Numbered from the stretch's first letter, positions 18,711 to 28,330 are shown. The stretch is DNA of 64,000 bases from Pedobacter psychrodurus (GCF_004331735.1 NZ_SJSO01000002.1:310001-374000); one strand, 5' to 3'. Numbers and translations: made by a program. Notes: generated by a model not told the origin, from the letters alone.

Positions 18711-19247
18711 CTAAACTCCTTTTTCTGATTTTTCTTTCAAGAATTTTAGCCCATCTTCAAAATCTTTACCGATCATTTTATCCATGCTCACAAACACACA
18801 CATCCATTTACTGATCAGGTTATTTTCTCCACTCATTGTCCAGCTTACCTTATTGCTACTTCCTTCAGGTTGAATGTCGAATTTTGTATCCGCTAAACTT
18901 TCAAAAGGCTCAATAAATTTTAATTCAATATCTACCTCTTTATTAGGGGTTACACTTTTTATTTTCATATAGCCACTACCTGTTTCCTTACCTTTCCATT
19001 CGTATAAATGCCCTGGCTCGCCTGCAACGCCACCGTATGTAGTTTTTGCCGTAGGTTCCATTTTTGCCCAAGGATTCCATTTATAGAATTCTTTAAAGTC
19101 GGCAATGTTCTTGTAAATTACGCTGTCTGGAGCATTGATTACTGTAGACCGACTTACTGTATAGCTTTTAGGCAAGAAGAAGCCACCCACAATAATGATT
19201 ATTGCCAATACGACAATAATGCCAATAAGGATTTTGAGAAATTTCAT
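18711..19247 (-). CDS. SRPBCC family (START-like) membrane-anchored protein
   Basis: 178 residues. One N-terminal helix (LKILIGIIVVLAIIIIVGGFFL) anchors a START/polyketide-cyclase-like domain: SYTVSRSTVINAPDSVIYKNIADFKEFYKWNPWAKMEP is the characteristic opening, with W and D of the ligand pocket. Family members bind hydrophobic ligands. No ligand or reaction can be assigned here. A good promoter lies upstream, so it is probably monocistronic. Confidence 0.82.
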   Translation of the reverse strand: MKFLKILIGIIVVLAIIIIVGGFFLPKSYTVSRSTVINAPDSVIYKNIADFKEFYKWNPWAKMEPTAKTTYGGVAGEPGHLYEWKGKETGSGYMKIKSVTPNKEVDIELKFIEPFESLADTKFDIQPEGSSNKVSWTMSGENNLISKWMCVFVSMDKMIGKDFEDGLKFLKEKSEKGV

Positions 19248-19270
19248 GATTTGAATTTAGTTTGGTTAAC

Positions 19271-19301
19271 TAAATTTATAAAGAAACCAGCTTAAATCAA
19301 A
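19271..19301 (-). promoter_or_regulatory. Promoter of the SRPBCC gene
   Basis: TTTG (19298-19301), 19-base spacer, TAAATTTA (19271-19278, seven of eight). ATG is at 19247. Confidence 0.5.
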
Positions 19302-19311
19302 GCAAAATTTA

Positions 19312-19707
19312 CTAAACAATCTTAATCTTTGATTGTGGAGCATTGATCTTAAAATGCATTAAATCGGCAATGGATTGTGCTTTTTGTTTAATCAGATCTG
19401 CATTTTCTCCCGTAAAAAGATCGTCAACAGTTTTGAAAAAGAGGTGTTTCCAGGTTTCAAATGCTTCAGTTTGCAGGGGTGTTCGTTCATTCAATGCAAA
19501 ATGGGTAAGCATAGGGTTGCCTTTGTAAATTGCCTTTCCGAAAACGATACTTTCCCAGAAATTGTACATTTTTGGAAGGTGATGTGACCAGTCTACTTTG
19601 GCAACATCGGTAAATATTGGCCCTATCTGTTTGTTGAGCGCAACCTGTTTATAAAAGGTATCTACTAAAAGGACAATATCTTCTCTATTATGAATATCTT
19701 TTTTCAT
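19312..19707 (-). CDS. Group III truncated hemoglobin
   Basis: 131 residues. The 2-on-2 globin pattern of group III is visible: DTFYKQVALNKQIGPIF, LPKMYNFWESIVFGKAIYKGNPM and THFALNERTPLQTEAFETWKHLFF. The His in THFAL fits the proximal haem ligand. Related proteins bind O2 or NO and are linked to nitrosative or respiratory stress. The start overlaps the end of the upstream membrane protein gene by 20 bases, so the two are translated from one mRNA. Confidence 0.88.
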   Translation of the reverse strand: MKKDIHNREDIVLLVDTFYKQVALNKQIGPIFTDVAKVDWSHHLPKMYNFWESIVFGKAIYKGNPMLTHFALNERTPLQTEAFETWKHLFFKTVDDLFTGENADLIKQKAQSIADLMHFKINAPQSKIKIV

Positions 19708-20131
19708 GGTGCAGTGATTTTAAACTTAAAAAACCTAGAACAATCAACAATAGGAATTTGATGGCGTCGACAATGATGTACAAAATATGATGATAACTTT
19801 TGATTGGAGCATTGCAAGCCAAAACCAGTTTTGCCCTTTCATCGAGCAATGGCAGTAGCCAAAAAGTATCTGCCATTAAAAGAACGGTAATCGAGAAAAG
19901 TAAAATGCTGCTGATATTTTTTAAAGGTGCTGGTAGGGAGCAGGCTAAAATGATAATGACTAATACGACCTCTATTTTATTAAGCGCCTGAAAAACCAAT
20001 TGACCAATACCTAAACCAAGTGGAATTGTAATCCTGGGTGCCTGGAATTTTAGCGGAGCTTCCAAAAAACTGATTCCACCAATTAGCCCTGCCCAAAAAA
20101 TAACACAAAAGATTGTGATCAACTTTTTCAT
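19688..20131 (-). CDS. Four-helix integral membrane protein, function unknown
   Basis: 147 residues from ATG 20131 (MKKLITIFCVIFWAGLIGG). Four hydrophobic helices lie at about 4-22, 50-68, 73-93 and 120-142. The conserved-looking piece ISFLEAPLKFQAP...GLGIGQLVFQALNKIE resembles small DUF4149/TMEM205-like proteins, but I cannot assign it firmly. GATATTTG (seven of eight of the -7 consensus) ends six bases before this ATG. Overlap with the hemoglobin gene suggests a shared task, perhaps haem or redox related (inference). Confidence 0.65.
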   Translation of the reverse strand: MKKLITIFCVIFWAGLIGGISFLEAPLKFQAPRITIPLGLGIGQLVFQALNKIEVVLVIIILACSLPAPLKNISSILLFSITVLLMADTFWLLPLLDERAKLVLACNAPIKSYHHILYIIVDAIKFLLLIVLGFLSLKSLHHEKRYS

Positions 20132-20195
20132 CAGGTTCAAATATCATTTAAAAGAGCTTAATAAAAATGATTAAGGTCATAAAATGAGATTACGC

Positions 20196-20621
20196 TTATC
20201 TATAAAGCCTAAGGGTCGTTTTCTTATAATCAATAACGGCTTTATATTGCATTAAGATATCTCCACCAATAATACTCATAATAGGTGGGTGGCCAAATTG
20301 TTGATAAGTTTCGCTAACCGATTGCAGATCAAAAGCCACGGTTTCATAATTCTTGATCTTTAACGATCCGATTTTTAGTTCAGGAATTGTAGCCTGGATG
20401 GTAGTAGTGGTGGTAAAAAGAGTGGCTGCATTAATTTCGTCAGATACCTGCAGGGTTTCTGATAGGTGTTGCTCAATTAACGATTTATCGAATACACTTC
20501 TTGAGGCGCCAGTATCTAAAACAGCAAAATTTTTTTCCTTAAAAACAACAACTTCCACCAAAAGGTGGTAACCGTCATCCTGTAAGTTTATCAGTTTAAG
20601 CGGGATGGAAATTGATTTCAT
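20196..20621 (-). CDS. Retropepsin-like aspartic protease
   Basis: 141 residues, one half of a pepsin fold, so it should act as a dimer. The catalytic motif AVLDTGASRSVFD lies at about residues 34-46, and the flap and second psi-loop region is IMSIIGGDILMQYKAVIDY. There is no signal peptide, so it is cytoplasmic. Substrates of such single-domain clan AA proteases in bacteria are mostly unknown. It stands alone on this strand. Confidence 0.85.
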   Translation of the reverse strand: MKSISIPLKLINLQDDGYHLLVEVVVFKEKNFAVLDTGASRSVFDKSLIEQHLSETLQVSDEINAATLFTTTTTIQATIPELKIGSLKIKNYETVAFDLQSVSETYQQFGHPPIMSIIGGDILMQYKAVIDYKKTTLRLYR

Positions 20622-20733
20622 TGTTTATTTATGTTGTACTGAAGAACGAACAGCTCCTAGTTATCAATTACTGGATAGCCCTATTAAAATTGCTAACAGA
20701 TCGTTATAAAATAGACGGATGTAAAAGAACGGT

Positions 20734-20803
20734 CGTCATTCTCGCGCAGGCGGGAATCTTAAATCCTATTGCATTAAGATTCCCAATCGAGTTGGGAATG
20801 ACG
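20734..20803 (+). repeat. 70-bp bipartite palindromic element, CGTCATTC ... GAATGACG
   Basis: Two hairpins (CGCGCAGGCGGGAAT side and TTCCCAATCGAGTTGGGAA side) are enclosed by inverted ends CGTCATTC / GAATGACG. The element at 33828-33897 is the same 70 bases in opposite orientation with few differences. Confidence 0.8.
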
Positions 20804-20865
20804 CACCGAGGAAACCTATTTTAGTAATTTAATGCTTTCGTTAAAAATTAATCTTCAGAATGATA

Positions 20866-21804
20866 TTAAACCAACTTCATTTCTGCCAGTACACTATTCA
20901 TATTTCTTACTGCATCGGCACTTTTGTTAAATGCAGCCTGCTCATCATCGGTTAATTTAAAATCGATGATTTTTTCCCAGCCACTGCGGCCAATAATTAC
21001 CGGTACACCTAAACAGATATCTTCTTGTCCGTATTCTCCTTCAAGAGAAACACAGCAGGTAAACAATTTTTTCTCATCGCGCAAAATGGCTTCAACCAAT
21101 GCAGCGCCTGCGGCACCTGGAGCATACCAGGCTGAAGTTCCGATCAGGCCAGTTAAAGTAGCACCACCAACCATGGTATCAGCTGCAACTTTATCAAGCG
21201 TAGCTTTATCCAATAAATTGCTCACCGGTAAACTTTGGTATGTAGCTAAACGGGTTAAAGGAATCATGGTGGTATCGCCATGTCCACCAATTACAAAACC
21301 TTGTAAATCGTTCGGGTTACAATTTAAAGCCTGCGATAAATAAAATTTGAAACGCGAGCTATCTAACGTTCCACCCATGCCGATAATACGGTTTTTAGGT
21401 AGACCTAAAGATTTTAAGGCCAGGTAAGTCATGGTATCCATCGGATTACTGATCACAATGAAAATGGCTTCTGGAGAGAATTTTAGAATATTTTCTGCAA
21501 CACCTTTAACAATACCAGCATTAATACCAATCAGTTCTTCTCTGGTCATCCCTGGTTTACGGGGCAAGCCTGAGGTAATTACCACCACATCAGAACCAGC
21601 GGTTTTGCTGTAATCGCCAGTTACACCAGTAATTTTGGTATCGAAACCCAAAAGGGTTGCAGTTTGCATCATGTCGATGGCTTTGCCTTCAGCAAAACCT
21701 TCTTTAATATCTAACAGGACAAGTTCGTTTGCCAATTCTTTGCGGGCAATATTATCTGCACAAGTGGCACCAACTGCGCCTGCGCCAACAACCGTTACTT
21801 TCAT
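20866..21804 (-). CDS. mdh: Malate dehydrogenase
   Basis: NAD-dependent interconversion of malate and oxaloacetate in the TCA cycle. It is 312 residues of the LDH-like MDH type. It shows GAGAVGATCADNIARKEL (Rossmann loop), SGLPRKPGMTREELIGINAGIV (substrate Arg loop), VISNPMDTMTYLALK, and IGGHGDTTMIPLTRLA with the catalytic His of GGHGD. Arg in the RKPGM loop favours malate over lactate. Start ATG 21804 is preceded by a TACCTTCG box (seven of eight) about 45 bases upstream. Single gene. Confidence 0.96.
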   Translation of the reverse strand: MKVTVVGAGAVGATCADNIARKELANELVLLDIKEGFAEGKAIDMMQTATLLGFDTKITGVTGDYSKTAGSDVVVITSGLPRKPGMTREELIGINAGIVKGVAENILKFSPEAIFIVISNPMDTMTYLALKSLGLPKNRIIGMGGTLDSSRFKFYLSQALNCNPNDLQGFVIGGHGDTTMIPLTRLATYQSLPVSNLLDKATLDKVAADTMVGGATLTGLIGTSAWYAPGAAGAALVEAILRDEKKLFTCCVSLEGEYGQEDICLGVPVIIGRSGWEKIIDFKLTDDEQAAFNKSADAVRNMNSVLAEMKLV

Positions 21805-21954
21805 ATATTTTATTTTAATGGTTTGCGTATCGTTAAATATTTAATCGAAGGTAGAAATAAATATAAGGTTTAAAAATCCTTTTCAAAACTTTATAATTTG
21901 ATGATGGTTTACTTAATATGTTCAAAAGCATAAGCATTAAAGCAAAGCCCAATT

Positions 21955-22407
21955 ATGGAAAATAAGCCCATTTCAAATATCGATTATAAAGCCTTTGAAG
22001 GTAAATGGTATTCATTATATTCTATCCCAACTTTATTGGATAAACATTGGAAACAAACCACCGAAACCTACACTTTGGCCGATAATGATCATTTCGATGT
22101 GTATACCACTTATCATAAAGAAGGAAAGCCTGAAGAAAAATCGATCACTTCAAAACTGTTTTTCGACGAAGAAAAGCATGCTGGCGAGATGAAAGCACAG
22201 TTTTTATGGCCCTTTAAAATCGGTTATTGGATTATCGAACTTGCAGATGATTACAGTTATGTGGTTGTGGGTCATCCCGATGAAAAATACCTGTTTATTA
22301 TGGCACGCGAACCCAAAATGGAAGCTGACTTATTGGTGCATATTATCGAGCGGTGTAGACAAAAGGGATATAATGTGACTGAATTGGTCAGTCAGGAACA
22401 TTTTTGA
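21955..22407 (+). CDS. Lipocalin family protein (Blc-like)
   Basis: 150 residues. The lipocalin motif GxW is in YKAFEGKWYSLYSIPTLLDKHW, with the usual second block PFKIGYWIIELADDYSYVVVGHPDEKYLFIMAREPKM as in bacterial Blc and apolipoprotein D relatives. Unlike Blc it has no lipobox or signal peptide, so it would be cytoplasmic as read. Ligand unknown, probably a lipid or hydrophobic compound. The next gene follows 67 bases later in the same direction. Confidence 0.85.
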   Translation: MENKPISNIDYKAFEGKWYSLYSIPTLLDKHWKQTTETYTLADNDHFDVYTTYHKEGKPEEKSITSKLFFDEEKHAGEMKAQFLWPFKIGYWIIELADDYSYVVVGHPDEKYLFIMAREPKMEADLLVHIIERCRQKGYNVTELVSQEHF

Positions 22408-22474
22408 AATTAATAGGTAAGTCTGTCAGGTTTTAATCTGATGGTTGTTAGTAAACATAAATAAAATTATAATA

Positions 22475-23155
22475 ATGAAAATACTAATGGTTTTAACATC
22501 CCACAGCGAGTTGGGAAATACCGGTGAAAAAACAGGTTTTTGGATTGAGGAATTTGCTGCACCGTATTATTTATTGGCTGATGCCGGAGTAGAAATAACA
22601 TTAGCTTCTCCAAAGGGAGGACAGCCACCCATCGACCCGAAAAGTGATGCCCCTGATGCGCAGACGGAAGCAACGAAAAGATTTAAAGCTGATGAAAAAG
22701 TACAGGAAATTTTGGCAAACACTGTTCAGTTAAATACGGTAAATGAAAAGGATTTTGATGCGGTATTCTATCCAGGAGGTCATGGCCCGTTATGGGATTT
22801 GGCAAACGATGAAAAATCCATTGCGCTGATTGAAGAATTTTATAAAGCTAAAAAACCTGTAGCTTTTGTATGTCATGCACCTGGAGTGCTTATTAAAGTT
22901 AAAGACCAAAATGGGGATCCTTTAGTAAAAGGTAAGGCAGTTACTGGGTTTTCAAATTCGGAAGAAGAAGCTGTTAAGTTAACAGATGTTGTTCCTTTTT
23001 TATTGGAGGATGAATTTAAAAAACTTGGGGGCCATTATAGCAAAGGTGCCGATTGGGGTTCTTATGTAAAAAAGGATGGTTTGCTTATTACCGGACAAAA
23101 CCCAGGTTCATCAGAAGAGGCAGCAAAAGTTTTATTAGAGACTTTGAAAGGGTAA
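22475..23155 (+). CDS. DJ-1/PfpI family, type 1 glutamine amidotransferase-like (Hsp31-like)
   Basis: 226 residues from ATG 22475 (MKILMVLTSHSEL); an upstream TTG frame adds ten implausible residues. It shows KTGFWIEEFAAPYYLLADAGVEITLASPKGG, AVFYPGGHGPLWDLA (Glu/Asp helper region) and the nucleophile elbow PVAFVCHAPGVL with Cys of VCHAP. This layout matches Hsp31/YajL-like proteins that act on glyoxal or glycated substrates, or as chaperones. Which activity applies is not visible. Confidence 0.88.
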   Translation: MKILMVLTSHSELGNTGEKTGFWIEEFAAPYYLLADAGVEITLASPKGGQPPIDPKSDAPDAQTEATKRFKADEKVQEILANTVQLNTVNEKDFDAVFYPGGHGPLWDLANDEKSIALIEEFYKAKKPVAFVCHAPGVLIKVKDQNGDPLVKGKAVTGFSNSEEEAVKLTDVVPFLLEDEFKKLGGHYSKGADWGSYVKKDGLLITGQNPGSSEEAAKVLLETLKG

Positions 23156-23319
23156 TTTCTAGTGATTTAAACTTTGTAAGTTTTTAAAATTCCCGAAGTT
23201 TTTTAAGACTTTAATCCCGAAATCATTTATTGTCCGGGATTTCTTATTTAAAAAACCTGATAGGTTTGTTCGTCATATTTTTGTTGATAAAATCTGACAA
23301 AACCACCTGTCAAAATTCT

Positions 23320-23327
23320 TATTTTTG
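23320..23327 (+). promoter_or_regulatory. -7 box TATTTTTG of dnaE
   Basis: Perfect TAnnTTTG, with CTGAC 21 bases upstream as a weak -33. The predicted start near 23333 lies after the possible TTG start at 23325, which supports ATG 23373 as the true start. Confidence 0.5.
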
Positions 23328-23372
23328 AAGAACCGTTATTATTCTAAAACGGTTAATTCTTTGCCGCACAAT

Positions 23373-26300
23373 ATGTACTTAATTTTTGATACTGAAACCA
23401 CTGGTTTGCCACGTAATTATAACGCACCCATTACCGATACGGATAATTGGCCACGTTGTATACAAATTGCATGGCAACTGCACGATGAGATGGGGAGATT
23501 GGTTGAACATCAGGATTATCTGGTTAAGCCAGAGGGGTTTAATATTCCGTATGATGCAGAAAGAATCCACGGTATCTCCACCGAACTCGCTGCCGAACAA
23601 GGTATCGGTTTCGATGAGATGCTGGCCAAGTTTAACGAAGTTTTAAACAAAGCCAAGTTCATTGTAGGGCAAAATGTTGGCTTCGACGTGAACATTATGG
23701 GCTGTGAGTTTCACCGCTTTGGTGTGGCCAACCGTTTGGCAGAGATGCCCGTTTTGGATACCTGTACGGAAGTTACCGCCCAACTTTTACAATTACCCGG
23801 CGGTAGAGGCGGCAGGTTTAAATTGCCAACCTTAACCGAACTGCACGCTTATCTGTTTGGCGCTCCTTTTAACGAAGCGCACAACGCTACTGCCGATGTG
23901 GAAGCAACTACGCGTTGTTTCTTGGAGCTGGTAAAAAGAGAAGTTTTTAAAAAAGAAGAATTACAGGTTGATGTAGAATATTTTCCTCGTTTTAGGGAGG
24001 TAAATCCTGCTACAATTGAAGGTGTTGGTTTAAAACACATCAATTTAAAAGCAGCATCAGATGAAATTCGCAAGCGTATACAAAAAGCTGAAGGTGGGGG
24101 TATTTCCAAACAAGAACTTGCCGGAAATAAACAGGAGCTTGCAGCAGCGACTTTTGTGCATTTGCATAACCATACCCAGTTTTCGGTGCTTCAAAGTACC
24201 ATTAGTATTCCCGATTTGATAAAAGCTGCTGCGGCTCAAAAAATGCCAGCAGTAGCCATGACCGATCATGCGAATATGATGGGGGCTTTCCACTTCGTAA
24301 ACAATGTTTTAAACCACAACAAAGCTGCCGAAGCGAAAAATGCAGCAGCAATAGAAGCCGACGAACGTCCAACGGAAGTGGTAATGACACCAATTGTTGG
24401 CGTTGAGTTTTTTGTTTGTGGCAATCACCTCGATCGGACAGCAAAAGATAACGGTTACCAGATGGTGTTGCTGGCGAAGAACAAAAAAGGCTATCACAAT
24501 TTAGCTAAAATGTCTTCTATTGCTTATACCAAAGGGTTTTATTACGTTCCACGTATCGATAGGGAGGTAATTGAACAGTATAAAGATGATATTATCGTTT
24601 TATCGGGTAACCTTTCTGGAGAGATTTCGAACAAACTTTTAAACATGGGCGAAACCCAGGCTGAAGAAGCACTGATCTGGTGGAAAAACATGTTTGGCGA
24701 TGATTTCTATGTAGAGGTAATGCGCCATAACCAGGAAGATGAAGATCGCGTAAACGAATCGCTGATTGCTTTGGCACACAAACATGAGGTTAAATTGGTG
24801 GCTACCAATAATACCTACTACATTAACAAAAAGGATGCGAATGCGCACGATATTTTGCTTTGTGTAAAAGATGGCGAAAAACAGGCAACACCAATTGGCC
24901 GTGGCCGCGGTTATCGGTATGGTTTGCCCAATCAAGAATATTATTTCAAATCTGGCGATGAAATGAAATCGCTTTTTGCCGATTTGCCAGAGGCGATTGT
25001 AAATATTAAAGAAATTGTAGATAAGATTGAAATCTATAAACTTGCCCGCGAAGTACTCTTACCTAAATTCGATATTCCTGAAGAATTTTTGGTTGCTGAG
25101 GATGAAGCCGACGGTGGAAAACGTGGAGAAAATAAATTTTTACGTCACCTTACTTACGAAGGTGCCAAGAAACGTTATGGTGTATTAACCCCTGAGGTTA
25201 TCGAACGTTTAGATTTCGAATTGCAAACCATTGAGAAAACTGGTTATCCGGGTTATTTCCTGATTGTACAGGATTTTATTGCCGAAGCCCGTCGCAGGGA
25301 TGTTTCGGTAGGTCCAGGTCGTGGTTCTGCAGCCGGATCGGTGGTTGCTTATTGTTTGTGGATCACGAATATCGATCCGATTAAGTACGATCTCCTTTTT
25401 GAGCGTTTCTTAAATCCCGATCGTGTTTCCATGCCCGATATTGATATCGATTTTGATGATGAGGGCCGTGGCCGTGTAATGGAATACGTAATCAACAAAT
25501 ACGGTTCCAGCCAGGTGGCGCAGATTATCACTTATGGAACCATGGCTGCCAAATCTTCTATCCGCGATACAGCGAGAGTGTTGGATTTGCCACTTTTTGA
25601 AGCAGATAAGATTGCAAAGCTGATTCCGAATATGAAGCTCGCAAAAATCTTCAATCTAGATGAAAAAACCTTGAAAGAATCTTTGCGCCCTGATGAATAT
25701 GAGCGTGTAGTAGAATTGAAAAACCTTGGTGCATTAAAGGATTTGAGTGCCGAAACCATTCAACAGGCACAGATTTTAGAAGGCTCTTTACGGAACACCG
25801 GTATCCACGCCTGCGGGGTAATTATTACGCCAAGCGATATTACCAATTTCGTTCCTGTTGCTACAGCAAAAGATTCTGATTTATACGTTACCCAATTTGA
25901 TAACTCGGTTGTAGAAAGCGCTGGTTTATTAAAGATGGACTTTTTGGGCTTAAAAACCCTTACCCTGATCAAGGATACCGTAAAACTGGTTAAAAAAAGG
26001 TTTAATATCGATCTCGATCCAGATACTTTCCCAATCGACGATGTATTAACTTACGAACTTTTCCAACGTGGTGAAACCATTGGGATTTTCCAGTACGAGA
26101 GTCCCGGCATGCAGAAATACATGAAGGAGCTGAAACCAACGGTTTTCGACGATTTAATTGCGATGAACGCATTATACCGCCCAGGACCGATGGAGTACAT
26201 TCCGAGTTTCGTTCGCCGTAAAAATGGCGAAGAAGAAATTAAGTATGATTTAGATGCCTGCGAAGAGTATTTGAAAGAAACTTATGGAATTACCGTTTAT

Positions 26301-27806
26301 CAAGAGCAGGTAATGCTTTTGTCGCAGAAACTGGCTGGCTTTACCAAAGGTGAGGCCGACGTTCTGCGTAAGGCAATGGGTAAGAAACAGAAAGAGGTTC
26401 TGGATAAAATGAAACCAAAGTTTGTGAAACAAGCGGCCGAAAAAGGTCACGATGCCACAACTTTAGAAAAAATATGGAAAGATTGGGAAGCATTTGCATC
26501 CTACGCTTTCAACAAATCGCACTCTACCTGTTATGCATGGATTGCCTATCAAACGGCATACTTAAAAGCACATTACCCGGCCGAATATATGGCTGCGGTA
26601 CTGTCGAACAACATGAGTGATATTAAACAAGTAGCCTTCTTTATGGAAGAATGTCGCCAGATGAGTGTTACGGTATTAGGCCCTGATGTAAACGAATCTG
26701 ACCTCAAGTTCTCGGTAAATGCCAAGGGCGAAGTTCGTTTCGGCATGTCGGCAGTAAAAGGTGTGGGTGAAAAGGCGGTAGAAAGTATTATCGAAGAAAG
26801 ATTGGCAAATGGGCCTTATGGCAATGTGTACGATTTCGCCAAGCGTTCCAACACCCGCATTGTAAATAAAAAAGCTTACGAGAGTTTTGTATACAGCGGC
26901 GCTTTCGATGCCTTTGGGGGACATAGGGCGCAGTATTTTTATATTGGCCCGAACGATAAAATGAATGGTATTGAAAAGATTATTAAGTATGCCAACGATT
27001 TTCAGAACAATGAAAGCACCTCGCAAGCATCTTTGTTCGGGGGCTCTAAAGCTGATCTGATTTTAGAACCAAGTTTGCCAGTTTCGCCAGAATGGGCGTT
27101 AATGGACAGGTTGAAATACGAGAAAGATGCCATTGGAATTTTTCTTTCTGGCCACCCTTTAGATAATTATAAACTCGAACTCGATAAATTCTGTACACAC
27201 GGCGTTAAGCAACTGAGCGTGATCAACAAGGTGCGTATGGGCGATAACAATGAAGAGGTTCTGGCCGAATTTGAAAAACTAAAAAACCGTGAACTTTGTG
27301 TAGGTGGGCTGGTGGTAACCGCATCGCAAAGGATTACCAAAACGGGTAAGCCATTTGGTACTTTTGTTTTCGAAGATTATGAGGATGCAAGCGAAATGGC
27401 CTTGTTCGGAGAAGATTTTTTAAAGTTTAAATCGTTTTTAACAGAAGGATATTTCTTACAGATTAGAGGCCGGGTTGGTGAGCGTTTCGGTAAAGCCGGC
27501 GATTGGGAATTTAAAATTACCGCCATTAACTTAATGTCTGAGCTGAGGGATAAATTAGCTAAAAGTTTAACTATCCAGGTGCCAATTGAACGGGTTAACG
27601 ATCAACTGATGCGCGAGATTGAAGCCATATTAGCAGACAATAAGGCAAGCTCTGAGCAGCAAAACTGCCAACTTAACTTCGCTATTTTTGATCGGGAAAA
27701 GGAGATTATGTTGGATATGCCTTCGAAAAATCTCAAAATAAACCCGAACAATAAGTTTTTGGAACAATTACTCGGGCTTAATGTTGTAAATTACAAGTTA
27801 AACTAG
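23373..27806 (+). CDS. dnaE: DNA polymerase III alpha subunit with fused N-terminal DEDDh exonuclease
   Basis: Replicative polymerase of 1477 residues, about 300 longer than E. coli DnaE. Residues 1-185 are a DnaQ-like 3'-5' exonuclease with a full DEDDh set: Asp6, Glu8 (LIFDTETTG), Asp105 (GQNVGFDVN), His170 and Asp175 (AHNATADVEATT). A PHP domain follows from about 260 (HLHNHTQFSVLQ, MTDHANMMG). The polymerase core carries Asp691 and Asp693 (PDIDIDFDD) and Asp856 (LKMDFLGLKTL). Then come the helix-hairpin-helix and an OB domain near 1300. Proofreading is thus built into the chain. Confidence 0.96.
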   Translation: MYLIFDTETTGLPRNYNAPITDTDNWPRCIQIAWQLHDEMGRLVEHQDYLVKPEGFNIPYDAERIHGISTELAAEQGIGFDEMLAKFNEVLNKAKFIVGQNVGFDVNIMGCEFHRFGVANRLAEMPVLDTCTEVTAQLLQLPGGRGGRFKLPTLTELHAYLFGAPFNEAHNATADVEATTRCFLELVKREVFKKEELQVDVEYFPRFREVNPATIEGVGLKHINLKAASDEIRKRIQKAEGGGISKQELAGNKQELAAATFVHLHNHTQFSVLQSTISIPDLIKAAAAQKMPAVAMTDHANMMGAFHFVNNVLNHNKAAEAKNAAAIEADERPTEVVMTPIVGVEFFVCGNHLDRTAKDNGYQMVLLAKNKKGYHNLAKMSSIAYTKGFYYVPRIDREVIEQYKDDIIVLSGNLSGEISNKLLNMGETQAEEALIWWKNMFGDDFYVEVMRHNQEDEDRVNESLIALAHKHEVKLVATNNTYYINKKDANAHDILLCVKDGEKQATPIGRGRGYRYGLPNQEYYFKSGDEMKSLFADLPEAIVNIKEIVDKIEIYKLAREVLLPKFDIPEEFLVAEDEADGGKRGENKFLRHLTYEGAKKRYGVLTPEVIERLDFELQTIEKTGYPGYFLIVQDFIAEARRRDVSVGPGRGSAAGSVVAYCLWITNIDPIKYDLLFERFLNPDRVSMPDIDIDFDDEGRGRVMEYVINKYGSSQVAQIITYGTMAAKSSIRDTARVLDLPLFEADKIAKLIPNMKLAKIFNLDEKTLKESLRPDEYERVVELKNLGALKDLSAETIQQAQILEGSLRNTGIHACGVIITPSDITNFVPVATAKDSDLYVTQFDNSVVESAGLLKMDFLGLKTLTLIKDTVKLVKKRFNIDLDPDTFPIDDVLTYELFQRGETIGIFQYESPGMQKYMKELKPTVFDDLIAMNALYRPGPMEYIPSFVRRKNGEEEIKYDLDACEEYLKETYGITVYQEQVMLLSQKLAGFTKGEADVLRKAMGKKQKEVLDKMKPKFVKQAAEKGHDATTLEKIWKDWEAFASYAFNKSHSTCYAWIAYQTAYLKAHYPAEYMAAVLSNNMSDIKQVAFFMEECRQMSVTVLGPDVNESDLKFSVNAKGEVRFGMSAVKGVGEKAVESIIEERLANGPYGNVYDFAKRSNTRIVNKKAYESFVYSGAFDAFGGHRAQYFYIGPNDKMNGIEKIIKYANDFQNNESTSQASLFGGSKADLILEPSLPVSPEWALMDRLKYEKDAIGIFLSGHPLDNYKLELDKFCTHGVKQLSVINKVRMGDNNEEVLAEFEKLKNRELCVGGLVVTASQRITKTGKPFGTFVFEDYEDASEMALFGEDFLKFKSFLTEGYFLQIRGRVGERFGKAGDWEFKITAINLMSELRDKLAKSLTIQVPIERVNDQLMREIEAILADNKASSEQQNCQLNFAIFDREKEIMLDMPSKNLKINPNNKFLEQLLGLNVVNYKLN

Positions 27807-27880
27807 CGTTTGGCGCTTGGCGCCAAGCGTTTAGTCCTATCGAACATAAAACGCCTTACGCCTACCGCTCTGCGCTTTTA
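27804..27880. repeat. GCGTTTGGCGCTTGGCGCC palindromic repeat at the dnaE stop
   Basis: Perfect 16-base palindrome CGCTTGGCGCCAAGCG (27814-27829), within a region of AAACGC/GCGTTT pieces that begins at the dnaE TAG stop. Confidence 0.6.
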
Positions 27881-27913
27881 CCAAAATAATGTCAAATTGA
27901 CATTACAGATGGG

Positions 27914-27942
27914 TTGGCATTACAATTGAATACATATATTTG
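27914..27942 (+). promoter_or_regulatory. trxA promoter
   Basis: TTG at 27914-27916, 18-base spacer, perfect TATATTTG at 27935-27942. The ATG is at 27961, giving a leader of about 13 bases. Confidence 0.65.
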
Positions 27943-27960
27943 AACATAAAAAAAATAATT

Positions 27961-28281
27961 ATGGCATTAGAAATCACAGATGCAAACTTCGAGGAGCTTG
28001 TATTAAAATCAGATAAACCCGTATTAGTAGATTTTTGGGCAGAATGGTGTGGCCCTTGTCGCATGGTTGGTCCAGTAGTAGAAGAAATCGCAAAGGAATA
28101 TGATGGTAAAGCGGTAGTTGGAAAAGTAAACGTTGATAACAACCCTCAAATTTCAATGCAGTTTGGTATCCGTAACATCCCAGCTTTATTATACTTTAAA
28201 GATGGTCAGGTTGTTGACAAACAAGTTGGTGCTGTTCCAAAATCAGTATTAGCAGAAAAATTAAACAAGCAATTGGCTTAG
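27961..28281 (+). CDS. trxA: Thioredoxin
   Basis: Cytoplasmic disulfide reductase of 106 residues. It shows the active site [17 protein letters not shown] with Cys30 and Cys33, the cis-Pro loop [14 protein letters not shown], and the end [16 protein letters not shown]. The upstream TTG in the same frame overlaps the promoter, so ATG 27961 is the start. It has its own promoter and terminator. Reduction would come from thioredoxin reductase, not encoded here. Confidence 0.97.
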   Translation: MALEITDANFEELVLKSDKPVLVDFWAEWCGPCRMVGPVVEEIAKEYDGKAVVGKVNVDNNPQISMQFGIRNIPALLYFKDGQVVDKQVGAVPKSVLAEKLNKQLA

Positions 28282-28330
28282 TTTAAGCTTAAAGCATGAA
28301 GACCAAAGCCTAAGGGCTTGTAACATATTT

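Noticed and set aside
24057..27026. Several minus-strand open frames of 60-116 codons inside dnaE
   Set aside because: They are opposite-strand shadows of a strongly conserved gene, without family features.
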